A stretch of 64,000 nucleotides of DNA from Candidatus Koribacter versatilis Ellin345 (GTDB lineage Bacteria > Acidobacteriota > Terriglobia > Terriglobales > Acidobacteriaceae): NCBI RefSeq assembly GCF_000014005.1, contig NC_008009.1, positions 3,596,001-3,660,000 on the forward strand. Direction: 5' to 3'. Shown here piece by piece: positions 35,663 to 44,525 of this stretch. How positions within the stretch are numbered: position 1 is the stretch's first letter; every line of letters starts with the position of its first letter. A program made the position numbers and the translations under genes. The notes beneath the pieces are model-generated. The model saw only the letters and a list, made by a program, of their open reading frames with translations. It was not told where the DNA came from and ran no database searches.

Positions 35663-36911
35663 GCAACAGAATCCCCACAATTGACGCCGACATCAGGTTC
35701 GCCATCGTTCCGGCCAACATCGCGCGAAAACCCAATCTAGCAAGGTCGTTTCTGCGGTTCGGGGCCAACGCACCCAATCCGCCGATCTGAATACCCACCG
35801 AGCTCAAGTTCGCGAAGCCGCACAGTGCGAACGTCGCAATCGTGAACGACCGCGGATCGAGTCCCGCCTTTTGTTGTCCAAGCATGGTGAAAGCCACCAG
35901 TTCATTCAGCACCATGCGCGTGCCGAGCAGGTTCCCGACGTTCAAGCAATCGCGCCAAGGAATTCCAATCAGCCACGCGAACGGCGCAAAAATCGCCCCG
36001 ATGATGGTCTCCAACTTGTCGGGAAACCACTTGAAGCCGTGCGCCGCCAGCCAGTTGTGGCTGCCGCCAAGAACGCCGTTGATCAGCGCAATCAGCGCGA
36101 GAAACGAGATCAACATCGCCCCCACGTTTAGCGCCAGCCACAATCCGTCGGTCGTTCCCTTCGCCGCTGCGCCCAGTACGTTCGCGTGCTTCTCTTCCCC
36201 TGTGAGTTCCTCTTCGGTCGTCGCCTCCAGGCGTCCCGCGGTTAGTGGTGTCTCTGTTTCCGGCACCAGCATCTTGGCGATCACGAATGTTCCCGGTGCC
36301 GTCATGATCACCGCCGCGAGGATGTGCTTCGCCTCAATCCCCTGCAGGATGTACGCGCCCATGATCGCCCCAGACACATGCGCCATGCCGCTCGTCATCA
36401 CCACCATTAGTTCGCTCTGGGTCAGTTTTGGCAGGAACGGACGGATCGTCAGCGGCGCTTCCGTTTGCCCCATGAAAATGCTGGCAGCCACATTCAGCGA
36501 CTCGGCGCCGCTCGCGCCCATAAAGCGCATCATCACCTTCGCAACATTGCGAATGATGAACTGCATAATTCCGTAGTGATAGAGGATCGCGAAGAACGCC
36601 GCGATAAAAATAATGACCGGCAACACCTGGAACGCAAAGAAGAACCCGTACTTCCCGCCGCTCGCCCCAAGATCACCAAACACAAAGCTCGATCCGGCGA
36701 ACGAGAACGACAGCAACTTCTTAGCGCCGTCGCCGCCTATTTGCATGATGCGTTGCCCGATCGGCACCCGCAGCACAAAGATCGCAAACAGTATTTGGAG
36801 AATAAGGCCGATGATCACCGTCCGCCACTTGATCGCGCGACGGTTGGTCGAGAAGAGATAAGCCAGGCTCAGAAAAACCAGCAGACCGAGAACACCGGTC
36901 AGGCGCTCCAT
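35655..36911 (-). CDS. Concentrative nucleoside transporter (CNT/NupC family)
   Basis: The 418-residue inner-membrane protein has about ten hydrophobic segments. It carries the CNT signatures ESLNVAASIFMGQTEAPL (with the conserved GxTEAPL) and LVAFTMLGQ, followed by the C-terminal SFTIATFALCGFANLSSVGIQIGG. CNT carriers import nucleosides with protons or sodium. The position directly before and overlapping the purine nucleoside phosphorylase supports a nucleoside substrate. Confidence 0.94.
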   Translation of the reverse strand: MERLTGVLGLLVFLSLAYLFSTNRRAIKWRTVIIGLILQILFAIFVLRVPIGQRIMQIGGDGAKKLLSFSFAGSSFVFGDLGASGGKYGFFFAFQVLPVIIFIAAFFAILYHYGIMQFIIRNVAKVMMRFMGASGAESLNVAASIFMGQTEAPLTIRPFLPKLTQSELMVVMTSGMAHVSGAIMGAYILQGIEAKHILAAVIMTAPGTFVIAKMLVPETETPLTAGRLEATTEEELTGEEKHANVLGAAAKGTTDGLWLALNVGAMLISFLALIALINGVLGGSHNWLAAHGFKWFPDKLETIIGAIFAPFAWLIGIPWRDCLNVGNLLGTRMVLNELVAFTMLGQQKAGLDPRSFTIATFALCGFANLSSVGIQIGGLGALAPNRRNDLARLGFRAMLAGTMANLMSASIVGILLHA

Positions 36912-36982
36912 GCACGCTCCTGTGCGACTAAATCAGCAGAAGATTAGCAGGAGCTTCGCTGGAATCGAAAGGACTTTAGCTT

Positions 36983-37696
36983 TTATTCGGGCGCACCCAG
37001 TTCCCGTACGATTGCCACACTCGCGCTGGAACCGATACGATTGGCGCCGGCCTCGAGCATCGCTTCGGCGTCCGCTAGCGTACGAATTCCGCCCGCTGCC
37101 TTCACGCCGAGTTTGGTTCCCACCACGCCGCGCATCAGGTGAACGTCGCTTGCAGTCGCGCCAGCCTTGCTGAAGCCCGTTGAGGTCTTCACGAAGTCCG
37201 CGCCACCTTCCATCGCCAGCGCGCAAGCAAATATCTTCTCTTTGTCGCTCAGAAACGCCGTCTCAATGATGACCTTCAGGATCGCTCCACCATCATGGGC
37301 CAATTGCGCCAGGCTTCGGATCTCCGCCTGGATCAAGTGCCGTTCACCAGCCTTCACCGCGCCGATCGGGATCACCATGTCGAGTTCCTGCGCGCCAAGT
37401 TTCAGCGCCTCCGCGGCCTCGAACAATTTCACCGTGGTCAACGTCGCACCCAGTGGGAATCCAATGGTCGTCCCCACTTTGACTCGCGCGCCGCGCACCA
37501 CGCTTTTGGCATGCGCCAGCAGGTCGGGATTCACCATCACCGAAAAGAATTCATAACGCAGTGCTTCTTCGCACAGGCGTGTGACTTCCTCGCGGGTCGC
37601 TTCTGGCTTTAATAATGTGTGGTCAATGACGGCGGCGATGGCGTGCCAGCCGTTTACGGAATTTCTGACGTCGGGAAGCGCGACGTTCATCACCAT
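36983..37696 (-). CDS. deoC: Deoxyribose-phosphate aldolase
   Basis: This 237-residue class I aldolase cleaves 2-deoxyribose 5-phosphate to acetaldehyde and glyceraldehyde 3-phosphate. Landmarks are IDHTLLKPEATREEV, VGTTIGFPLGA, ELDMVIPIGAVKAG, the Schiff-base lysine in FVKTSTGF and VKAAGGIRT. It sits 71 bp before the nucleoside transporter and 49 bp after hpt, in the same direction, and recovers the sugar moiety of imported deoxynucleosides. Confidence 0.95.
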   Translation of the reverse strand: MVMNVALPDVRNSVNGWHAIAAVIDHTLLKPEATREEVTRLCEEALRYEFFSVMVNPDLLAHAKSVVRGARVKVGTTIGFPLGATLTTVKLFEAAEALKLGAQELDMVIPIGAVKAGERHLIQAEIRSLAQLAHDGGAILKVIIETAFLSDKEKIFACALAMEGGADFVKTSTGFSKAGATASDVHLMRGVVGTKLGVKAAGGIRTLADAEAMLEAGANRIGSSASVAIVRELGAPE

Positions 37697-37745
37697 TGCA
37701 GACCGATTTTACACCCGATTTGAAATTGATTTTCAGTTACAAAAG

Positions 37746-38264
37746 TTACTCTTCCACCACACAAATGTCAGGCAAATTCCTGTAACGTTCGGCAGCATCC
37801 ATCCCATACCCGACAACAAATTTATCCGGAATCTCAAACCCAACGTAGTCCGCCCGGATAGGCATCTTCCGGCGCTCTGTCTTATCTAACAGTGCCGCGA
37901 TCTTCAGCGCCTTCGGGTGATGCGCGCCAAACACCTTCATCAGGTACGACATCGTGAGCCCAGTATCGAGGATGTCTTCCACAAGAATAACGTTCTTCCC
38001 CTCCATGGAATTGTCCACGTCCTTGTTGAGCTTTACCTCGCCACTGGTCTGCTTCTCGCTGCCGTAACTCGAGACCGCGATGAAGTCGAACGTCGCATCC
38101 AGCGCGATGTTCCGTGCCAGATCGCTCAGAAAAATCGCCGCGCCCTTGAGCACGCCGATCAGCACCACCGGCTGTCCCTGGAACTCGGCGCTGATTTCCG
38201 CGCCAATTTCTGCCACACGTTTCTGGATCTGCTCACGCGAAAGAAGAACCTTAAGGTTGGGCAC
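37746..38264 (-). CDS. hpt: Hypoxanthine phosphoribosyltransferase
   Basis: The 172-residue enzyme forms IMP or GMP from hypoxanthine or guanine and PRPP. It has the PRPP-binding VILVEDILDTGLT, the flexible-loop region SSYGSEKQTSG, and the base-contact segment PDKFVVGYGMDAAERYRNLP. It is the first gene of the minus-strand salvage group and consumes the base released by the phosphorylase. Confidence 0.95.
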   Translation of the reverse strand: MPNLKVLLSREQIQKRVAEIGAEISAEFQGQPVVLIGVLKGAAIFLSDLARNIALDATFDFIAVSSYGSEKQTSGEVKLNKDVDNSMEGKNVILVEDILDTGLTMSYLMKVFGAHHPKALKIAALLDKTERRKMPIRADYVGFEIPDKFVVGYGMDAAERYRNLPDICVVEE

Positions 38265-38390
38265 GTTCTGTCCTGCTGCTGGAATAAAAATGGGATGTTA
38301 GATGAGCCGAGCACCACGTTCAAGCAACTTGCGACACCGGCCAAACCGCGCCATCCTGTTATGATTCGCCTTCATCCGGAGCAAGCGCTG

Positions 38391-39920
38391 ATGACATCCT
38401 TTCGCAAGCGTTCGGTCGTTCTTTTCGTTCTCCTTTCTTCGTTTGTTTTCTCACAAGCCAAACCCGCGCCCGCTGCCGCTTCCGGCGAAGCCCGCACCGA
38501 TCGCTACATGCAGTCCATTCGCGGCAATATTCCGTTGCTCACGGAGTTTCTGCAGGAAATGCCCAAAGGCGGCGACCTTCACTATCACCTCTCCGGCGGC
38601 GTCTACGCCGAGACGATGATCGGCTGGGCCGCTGAAGGCAAGCTCTGCGTCACCACCCAAACCCTCGAACTCGTGAAGCCGCCATGCAATGAAGGCGCCG
38701 GCAATGTTCCCGCCGAGAGCGCGCTAAGCAACCCCGTCCTCTACCGTCAAATGGTGGACGCCTGGTCTATGCGCAACTGGCAGGAGGGACACGAGTCAGG
38801 CCACGATCATTTCTTCGACACCTTCGAAAAATTCGGCCTCTCCAATGACGGCCACACCGGCGACATGCTCGCCGAAGCCGCCCGCCGTGCTGCCGCCAAC
38901 CACGAGCTCTACCAGGAACTGATGCTCACCGCCGATGGTGGACGCGTTTCCGAAGTCGGCAAGCACGTCGGCTGGATCGAAGATTTCAAGACGATGCGCG
39001 AGACTCTCCTGGCCAATGGTCTGCTCGACGCCGTAGCCACCGGCAGCAAAAACATCGCCGAAGCCGAACAGCAGCGCGACGCCGCTCTCCAGTGCACCGG
39101 CGCGAAACCGGAGCCTGCCTGCAAGATCACTCAGCGCTTCATTTATCAAGTGCTTCGTGGGTTGTCGAAGCAGGTCGTCTTCGCGCAAATTCTTGCGGGC
39201 TTCGAAATGGCTTCACGCGATCCCCACGTCGTTGGCTTCAATCTCGTCATGCCTGAGGACTACTACGTTCCGATGCGCGACTATGACTTGCACATGCGTA
39301 TCATCGACTTCCTCAAGCCGCTCTACCCCAAGGTGCACATCTCTCTGCACGCCGGTGAACTCGCACCCGGCCTCGTTCCACCCGATGGCCTCAGCTTTCA
39401 CATCCGCGAAGCTGTTGAACTCGGACACGCGGACCGCATCGGTCACGGTGTAGACGTGATGGAAGAAGACAACGCGCTCGACCTCGTTAAAGAAATGGCC
39501 AAGCGCAAGGTTATGGTCGAGATCAATCTCACCAGCAACGATGTCATTCTTGGCATTCGTGGCAAAGACCATCCACTCGCCACCTATATGAAGTACGGCG
39601 TTCCGGTCGCGCTCTCCACTGACGACGAAGGCGTCTCCCGTTCCGATCTTTCGATGGAATACATGCGCGGCGCCACCGATCAGGGGCTCACCTACGCGCA
39701 ACTCAAAACGATGGCCCGCACTTCGCTCGAGCACGCATTCGTTAGCGGCGAAAGCCTCTGGCGCGACGAACACTTCGCTCGCGTCAAGCAATGCGCGGCT
39801 GACCGCGTTGCGCCTGAGAAGCTCTCTGAAGGGTGCCAGTCGTATTTGCGAGCGAATCAAAAGGCAATGCTGCAATGGGAGTTGGAGAAGCAATTCGGAG
39901 CTTTTGAAAGCCGCTGGTAA
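38391..39920 (+). CDS. Exported adenosine deaminase-like enzyme
   Basis: The product has 509 residues. The start at 38391 has GGAG 9 nt upstream and opens a signal peptide (RSVVLFVLLSSFVFSQA); the open frame further upstream is antisense to hpt and is ignored. The metal-dependent adenosine deaminase pattern is complete: KGGDLHYHLSGG with the HxH ligands, HISLHAGEL, GHADRIGHG and the metal aspartate in LSTDDEGVSR. It is longer than cytoplasmic Add and resembles the secreted ADGF-like group. It would convert external adenosine to inosine, a substrate for the divergent transporter-phosphorylase operon. Confidence 0.88.
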   Translation: MTSFRKRSVVLFVLLSSFVFSQAKPAPAAASGEARTDRYMQSIRGNIPLLTEFLQEMPKGGDLHYHLSGGVYAETMIGWAAEGKLCVTTQTLELVKPPCNEGAGNVPAESALSNPVLYRQMVDAWSMRNWQEGHESGHDHFFDTFEKFGLSNDGHTGDMLAEAARRAAANHELYQELMLTADGGRVSEVGKHVGWIEDFKTMRETLLANGLLDAVATGSKNIAEAEQQRDAALQCTGAKPEPACKITQRFIYQVLRGLSKQVVFAQILAGFEMASRDPHVVGFNLVMPEDYYVPMRDYDLHMRIIDFLKPLYPKVHISLHAGELAPGLVPPDGLSFHIREAVELGHADRIGHGVDVMEEDNALDLVKEMAKRKVMVEINLTSNDVILGIRGKDHPLATYMKYGVPVALSTDDEGVSRSDLSMEYMRGATDQGLTYAQLKTMARTSLEHAFVSGESLWRDEHFARVKQCAADRVAPEKLSEGCQSYLRANQKAMLQWELEKQFGAFESRW

Positions 39921-39927
39921 CAGTAAG

Positions 39928-39952
39928 GGGGCAATCCTTATCGAATTGCCCC
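39928..39952. terminator. Hairpin after the adenosine deaminase gene
   Basis: GGGGCAAT (39928-39935) pairs perfectly with ATTGCCCC (39945-39952), 7 bp past the stop. There is no T-run, so termination is likely but not certain. Confidence 0.45.
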
Positions 39953-39974
39953 ACCTCGCAAACTTATCAAACTT

Positions 39975-40250
39975 TTATCGGATCCGGTCAAAACCGGCAT
40001 CGTACCCGGCCTCATACTGCGTGCGGTCCGCATCTGCGCTCCACCGTCCGGCGGCAACATGATGCAACCGTCCTTCTTCGGCATCGTGCTTTCCCATGTA
40101 TAGCCCATCGCGGAAGGCTGCGTCCGTTCCATGCAACACCCGGGCGGTATTTCCGTCGGTCGCGCCCGCGGAAACATTGCTCGAGAGCGCGGCCCCTGCG
40201 CCGAAGCTCATTGCCATCGCCAAAGCGTATCCGCTGATTTTTCTCTTCAT
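39975..40250 (-). CDS. Small exported protein of unknown function
   Basis: The 91-residue protein has a signal peptide (KRKISGYALAMAMSFGAGAA) and a mature part of about 65 residues with two matching motifs: AAFRDGLYMGKHDAEEG and TQYEAGYDAGFDR, both aromatic plus paired glycines. GGGAGAAG lies 6 nt before the ATG. I recognise no named family. It is transcribed alone between the adenosine deaminase and the two-component system. It is probably real given its start signals and composition. Confidence 0.65.
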   Translation of the reverse strand: MKRKISGYALAMAMSFGAGAALSSNVSAGATDGNTARVLHGTDAAFRDGLYMGKHDAEEGRLHHVAAGRWSADADRTQYEAGYDAGFDRIR

Positions 40251-40400
40251 TGATCTTCTCCCTCGGCTGGTTTGTGGCCTGCAAGGAGTAGATCATCGGC
40301 ACCCGGAAAGGTCCGTAAAGTGGTTGTAAAGAGCGCGTAAACTCGCGACGAAACAATTTCTTATGGCTCTCATCGCGCCCGCTTCATTAGCGCGCAAAGC

Positions 40401-41090
40401 TTATAGGGCCGCGAACTTATAGCCCAGCCCAGGCACGGTGTGCACCCACTGCGGCTGCTTCGGATCGGGCTCGATCTTCTGGCGCAAACTCGCAATATGC
40501 ATGTCCACGGTCCGCGTATAGGTCGATGCACTGTAGCCCCATACCTCTTTCAGCAACTCGCCGCGCGATACAGTTTTTCCGCGGTTCTCCAGCAGGTAGC
40601 GCAGCAACTGGAACTCGCGCGCACTCAACGCCACCGGTTTCCCCTCACGCGTCACTTCCGTTCCCCGCAAGTCCACGCGCAAATCTCCGAACTGCTGCAC
40701 TTCTTCCTTCTCCGGCGGACGCATCGGCGATCGCCGCAGTAGCGCCTCAATCCGCGCCATCAATTCGATCATCTCGAAGGGCTTGGTCATGTAATCGTCG
40801 GCGCCGATTTTCAGCCCCACGACTTTATCCACCAATTGTCCTCGCGCGGTGAGCATCAGGATCGGCGTCGCCACTCCCGCCTGCCGGATGTCGCGGCACA
40901 CGTCGAATCCGTTGCGCTTCGGCAATTGAATGTCGAGGATGATCAGGTCAAACACATTGCGCGTTCCATGGTGGTAGCCTTCCTCTCCATTGCGGGCCAC
41001 CTCTACCGAGTAGCCTTCTGCGCGCAGCCGGTCGGTCAGCGTCGTGAGCAGCGCTTCTTCATCTTCGATCAGCAAGATATGTTCGTTCAT
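40401..41090 (-). CDS. OmpR-type response regulator
   Basis: The 229-residue protein has a receiver domain (phospho-acceptor aspartate in DLIILDIQLPKRNGFDV, lysine in DDYMTKPFEM) and a winged-helix DNA-binding domain (LSAREFQLLRYLLENRGKTV to DMHIASLRQKIEPDP). Its start overlaps the histidine-kinase stop in an ATGA arrangement, so the pair is translationally coupled. Target genes are not shown. Confidence 0.93.
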   Translation of the reverse strand: MNEHILLIEDEEALLTTLTDRLRAEGYSVEVARNGEEGYHHGTRNVFDLIILDIQLPKRNGFDVCRDIRQAGVATPILMLTARGQLVDKVVGLKIGADDYMTKPFEMIELMARIEALLRRSPMRPPEKEEVQQFGDLRVDLRGTEVTREGKPVALSAREFQLLRYLLENRGKTVSRGELLKEVWGYSASTYTRTVDMHIASLRQKIEPDPKQPQWVHTVPGLGYKFAAL

Positions 41091-43075
41091 GCGCTGGTCA
41101 ACACTCCCGTAGTTGCTGCTTCCGCCGCAGTCCGCAGCGGCGAATCTTCCGCAAACGGCAGGTGCAGCGTAAATGTGCTCCCCTTGCCGACTTCACTGCT
41201 CACGGTCAATGATCCGTTCATCGCCTCCGCCAGGCTTTTTGCCAGCGGCAATCCCAGGCCCGTGCCGCGGATTTGCGCGGCAGCGATCTGTGGACTGCGA
41301 TAGAACGGCTCGAAGACATGTTCCAACTCATCCGCTGCAATGCCCATGCCGCGGTCTTCTACCCCAATCAAGATCTCCCGTCCCTCCGGACTCGCCTTCC
41401 GGCGCGCTGTAACGCGCACCCACTTCGCTTCGCCGCCATACTTCACGGCATTGATCACCAGGTTCTGCACACACTGCGACACCGCACTCAGGTCCGCAAT
41501 CACCTGTGGCAATCCGCTCTCCATCTCTGATTCGAGCTTGACTCCGGAAACATCGAGCAATCCGGCTGTGTTCGACACCACCACTTCAATAATCTTTCTG
41601 ACGTCCAGGCGCTCCAGATGGTAGGTCTGTCGTCCTTCACGCGTCGCGGCGAATAACAATATCTGTTCCACCAGCGCGATCAATTGCCGCCCCTGGACTT
41701 TGATCATCTCCCCATAGCGTTGTAGCTGCTGCTGCCCATTGACCACGCCGTCGCTCAGGTTATCGGCCGCGGAACAAATCACGGCCAGCGGGGTACGCAA
41801 TTCGTGCGATACGGTCGCTACAAACTCCATTTGCAGCCGCGCCAACCTCTGCGCTCGGCGCGTCACCACAATCAGCATCGTCATCGTCGCGCCCAGCAGC
41901 AACAGGATGCCAAGGCTGATTCCAAGGTCCCGCCGCCGGATCGCCGCCATTTGCGCCTCCAGAGAACCACGCCGGTGTCTCACCACCAGGTTCCAGTGCG
42001 GCTCATGCCCGCCATCCTGCATCACCGGCATCCACGTCGGCGCCGCCATGTTTCGCATCTCCTCCACGTTGGTTGCGCGCTTCGCGCCTCCGGCATGGAA
42101 GTCGCCGGCAAAATCGTGCGAGAGCTGCGTGCCATTGGTCGGAGGCGGACCAAAAATATCAAGCACCGCATCCGGGTGGTCGAACGGACGCTGCACAAAT
42201 TCCGGCGACGACGAGTACAACACCCGCTCCGTTCGCCCGGCAATCACCGCGTTGTCGTAGTTCGCTCCCTGTGGGCCGCCGAAGTAATGGAGCGCCAGTT
42301 CCGGCAGTAATTTCTGTTCGAGTACCTTGGCGTCCAGTTCAATCACGATCCACGTCACCGGCTCCGTATCGTCGCGATCGAAATCCCGCTCTGGCAATCG
42401 CGCGTGTTCCTGTTCTTCGCGCAACTCCGCATCCGCTGCGCGAAAGCGCTTTCCGTGTCCCTCCCGCTCATCGGTCTCTACGTCGTTATGGATGAGCGGA
42501 TGTACCAGCGCTGGAAGGTTTTGCTCGAATTGCCAGCCGAACAACGGATCGTGTGGAATCTGCCCGCGAAGATTGTCTTCCCGCGTGTGTGGATCGTCGG
42601 TCACTCGCCGCTCCAGCATCTCTGGATCAAGCGACTGCCGGCGCAGTTCATTCATCATCGCTGCAAAACGCGGCGGCGGGTTCTCACGATGGAAACGCTT
42701 CTCCCCGATATCGCGGCGAAACACAGCTTCCTCGCCGGACCTGGGCACGCGAATCAGGTACAGGTTCGCGAACAGTTCAGGACGCGTCGCCGTTCCGTGC
42801 CACGCTCGATAGCGCTCAAAATAAGTGTTCCAGTTCTCTCGATTGTCGGGCTCGGAGCTGACCTGCATCGCGAAGGCAGGCTCCGAAATCTCCCTCAGCA
42901 GGCTTAAGTGCCAGTCCAGTATGGATGCCTTCAGGCTCGCATTGATTCGTGCTTCAGTCGCGTCGGTAACTCGTTTGCTCCACCGATACTGAAGCACGGC
43001 AAGTGCCGCCAATACCGCCACCATCGCCACGATAATGGCAGTCCAGAGCGCGCGTTCTTGAAGACGGTTTCTCAC
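41087..43075 (-). CDS. Membrane sensor histidine kinase
   Basis: The 662-residue kinase starts at a GTG. It has a membrane segment near residues 12-30, an extracytoplasmic sensor region of about 340 residues rich in charged residues, a second membrane segment near 388-405, a HisKA domain with the phospho-histidine in ATVSHELRTPLAV, and a HATPase domain (NLVINAVKYGG, VEDRGMGIAADELEHVFEPF, GTGLGLPLAKSL). The sensor region matches no family I know. It is coupled to the response regulator by a 4-bp overlap. The signal is unknown. Confidence 0.92.
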   Translation of the reverse strand: MRNRLQERALWTAIIVAMVAVLAALAVLQYRWSKRVTDATEARINASLKASILDWHLSLLREISEPAFAMQVSSEPDNRENWNTYFERYRAWHGTATRPELFANLYLIRVPRSGEEAVFRRDIGEKRFHRENPPPRFAAMMNELRRQSLDPEMLERRVTDDPHTREDNLRGQIPHDPLFGWQFEQNLPALVHPLIHNDVETDEREGHGKRFRAADAELREEQEHARLPERDFDRDDTEPVTWIVIELDAKVLEQKLLPELALHYFGGPQGANYDNAVIAGRTERVLYSSSPEFVQRPFDHPDAVLDIFGPPPTNGTQLSHDFAGDFHAGGAKRATNVEEMRNMAAPTWMPVMQDGGHEPHWNLVVRHRRGSLEAQMAAIRRRDLGISLGILLLLGATMTMLIVVTRRAQRLARLQMEFVATVSHELRTPLAVICSAADNLSDGVVNGQQQLQRYGEMIKVQGRQLIALVEQILLFAATREGRQTYHLERLDVRKIIEVVVSNTAGLLDVSGVKLESEMESGLPQVIADLSAVSQCVQNLVINAVKYGGEAKWVRVTARRKASPEGREILIGVEDRGMGIAADELEHVFEPFYRSPQIAAAQIRGTGLGLPLAKSLAEAMNGSLTVSSEVGKGSTFTLHLPFAEDSPLRTAAEAATTGVLTSA

Positions 43076-43229
43076 GAGCTCACCGGTTCAGCGTTTGCTG
43101 AATGTTTTCAGTTTTGACGGGCTAACGACCGAAGTTGATACCGCAGTGCGTGTATGGTAGCGGATTTTCGTCATTTCGAAAACCGCCCCGCAACCGGCAG
43201 CTCTCGCTGGCTTAGCGAGGGCCTTCCAT

Positions 43230-44525
43230 TTACTGGGATTCCCAGCGCCGCGCGAAGAAACGTGCGATCACGAAGAGCACAATCCCTGCGCCGAGCAGCA
43301 CGCTCACCTGCTGCCAAAGATGAATCAATGGCTCGTCGTACCAGAACACCTTCGTGAAGCCATCGATTGCCCAACCGTTGATCGTAAACAGTCCGGCCTT
43401 CTGCATCGTCGGCGGCATCAGGAAGCGCGGAAACATACTGCCGCCAATCGCCGACATCGTCAGGATGAGCAGCGTGCTTACGCCTCCCTGCTGCGCTCGC
43501 GTTTTAGAAACACTGGCGAGAATCATGCCGAAGTTCGCGACTGCGAATGCGGTCGAAATGCCCATCACCAGGAAGCCTGCGATGTGCTGCCACAAATCGA
43601 GGTGAAACACCGCCCATCCCCACAGGAACATCACGCAGAGCTGCAGGAACGCCAGCACTGTGCAATACGTCATCTTTCCCGCAAGCAACGTCCCCATGCT
43701 CACCCGCGAACTCAATACGCGATCCAGCGCGCCACTATCCGACTCATCGAGCAGCGACCCGCCCGCCGCACTCGCGGTGAACAGCAGGAACATCACGCCG
43801 ATGCCAGCCGCGTAAAACGAGATCATCGACGCATTTTTGTGCTCGCCCACCACATCGCGAATCTGCATCGCAACCAGCGTCTGCTCTTGAGCGGGCTTCG
43901 CCGCCGTCGTTCCAGCAGCGTCCTTCTGCTTCAGGTATTCGCGATACTGCGCCAGGTCTGAATCAATCCGCTTTCGCTGTTCTCCCGTCAGCCCACCTGC
44001 CGCGCGCGAGAGATAATCCACACTCTGGTTCGCCATCACGTCGCCCATCGAGGTCATCACAACCTTCTGCAGCATTCCCGCAATGACTTGCGCCGCAATC
44101 GGATCGGAGCTGTCGTGGAGAATCTGAATCTTCGGCTCGTCATCTGTGTGCGGTTCGAAGGAAATCGGATGCGCACCAAATCCCTTAGGAATAATTAGCG
44201 CCGCCGGGAATTCTCCACTCTTCACGCCGGACTCGGCGGTCTGCGCCGTGTAGTCTGGCTTCGGCGCTTCGTCCTTTTTATCCTCCGGGCGTGTGAACGC
44301 GTTCAGTGATGGCTCCGCTTTCAGCCCTTCTGCTAGCCTTTGCGATGCCGGCGACTGGTCTTCGTCCACCACCGCCACGCTCACCTTCGCCGTGCTACTG
44401 TGCGACTGTCCGAAGATCACCGCGAAGATACTGAAGAACGCCACCGGCAGGATGAACGACAGCAGCATCGCCCCGCGGTCCCGGCGCAGTCCTCGTAAAC
44501 TCGTTCGTACAATGGCAGCAATCAT
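43230..44525 (-). CDS. ABC-2 type exporter permease
   Basis: The 431-residue protein has one N-terminal membrane helix (LLSFILPVAFFSIFAVIFG), a large extracytoplasmic domain (about 45-235) and five to six C-terminal helices, including MISFYAAGIGVMFLLFTASAAGGSLLDESDSGALDRVL, split here only for description. This is the YhhJ/DrrB-like exporter plan. The ATG overlaps the ATPase stop (ATGA), so the two form one transporter. A 154-bp gap separates it from the histidine-kinase gene downstream. Substrate unknown; drugs, lipids or peptides are possible. Confidence 0.88.
   Translation of the reverse strand: MIAAIVRTSLRGLRRDRGAMLLSFILPVAFFSIFAVIFGQSHSSTAKVSVAVVDEDQSPASQRLAEGLKAEPSLNAFTRPEDKKDEAPKPDYTAQTAESGVKSGEFPAALIIPKGFGAHPISFEPHTDDEPKIQILHDSSDPIAAQVIAGMLQKVVMTSMGDVMANQSVDYLSRAAGGLTGEQRKRIDSDLAQYREYLKQKDAAGTTAAKPAQEQTLVAMQIRDVVGEHKNASMISFYAAGIGVMFLLFTASAAGGSLLDESDSGALDRVLSSRVSMGTLLAGKMTYCTVLAFLQLCVMFLWGWAVFHLDLWQHIAGFLVMGISTAFAVANFGMILASVSKTRAQQGGVSTLLILTMSAIGGSMFPRFLMPPTMQKAGLFTINGWAIDGFTKVFWYDEPLIHLWQQVSVLLGAGIVLFVIARFFARRWESQ

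Noticed and set aside
37917-38390. Open N-terminal extension of the adenosine deaminase frame
   Set aside because: It is antisense to hpt, has no signal or family match, and the internal ATG at 38391 has a good ribosome site followed by a signal peptide.
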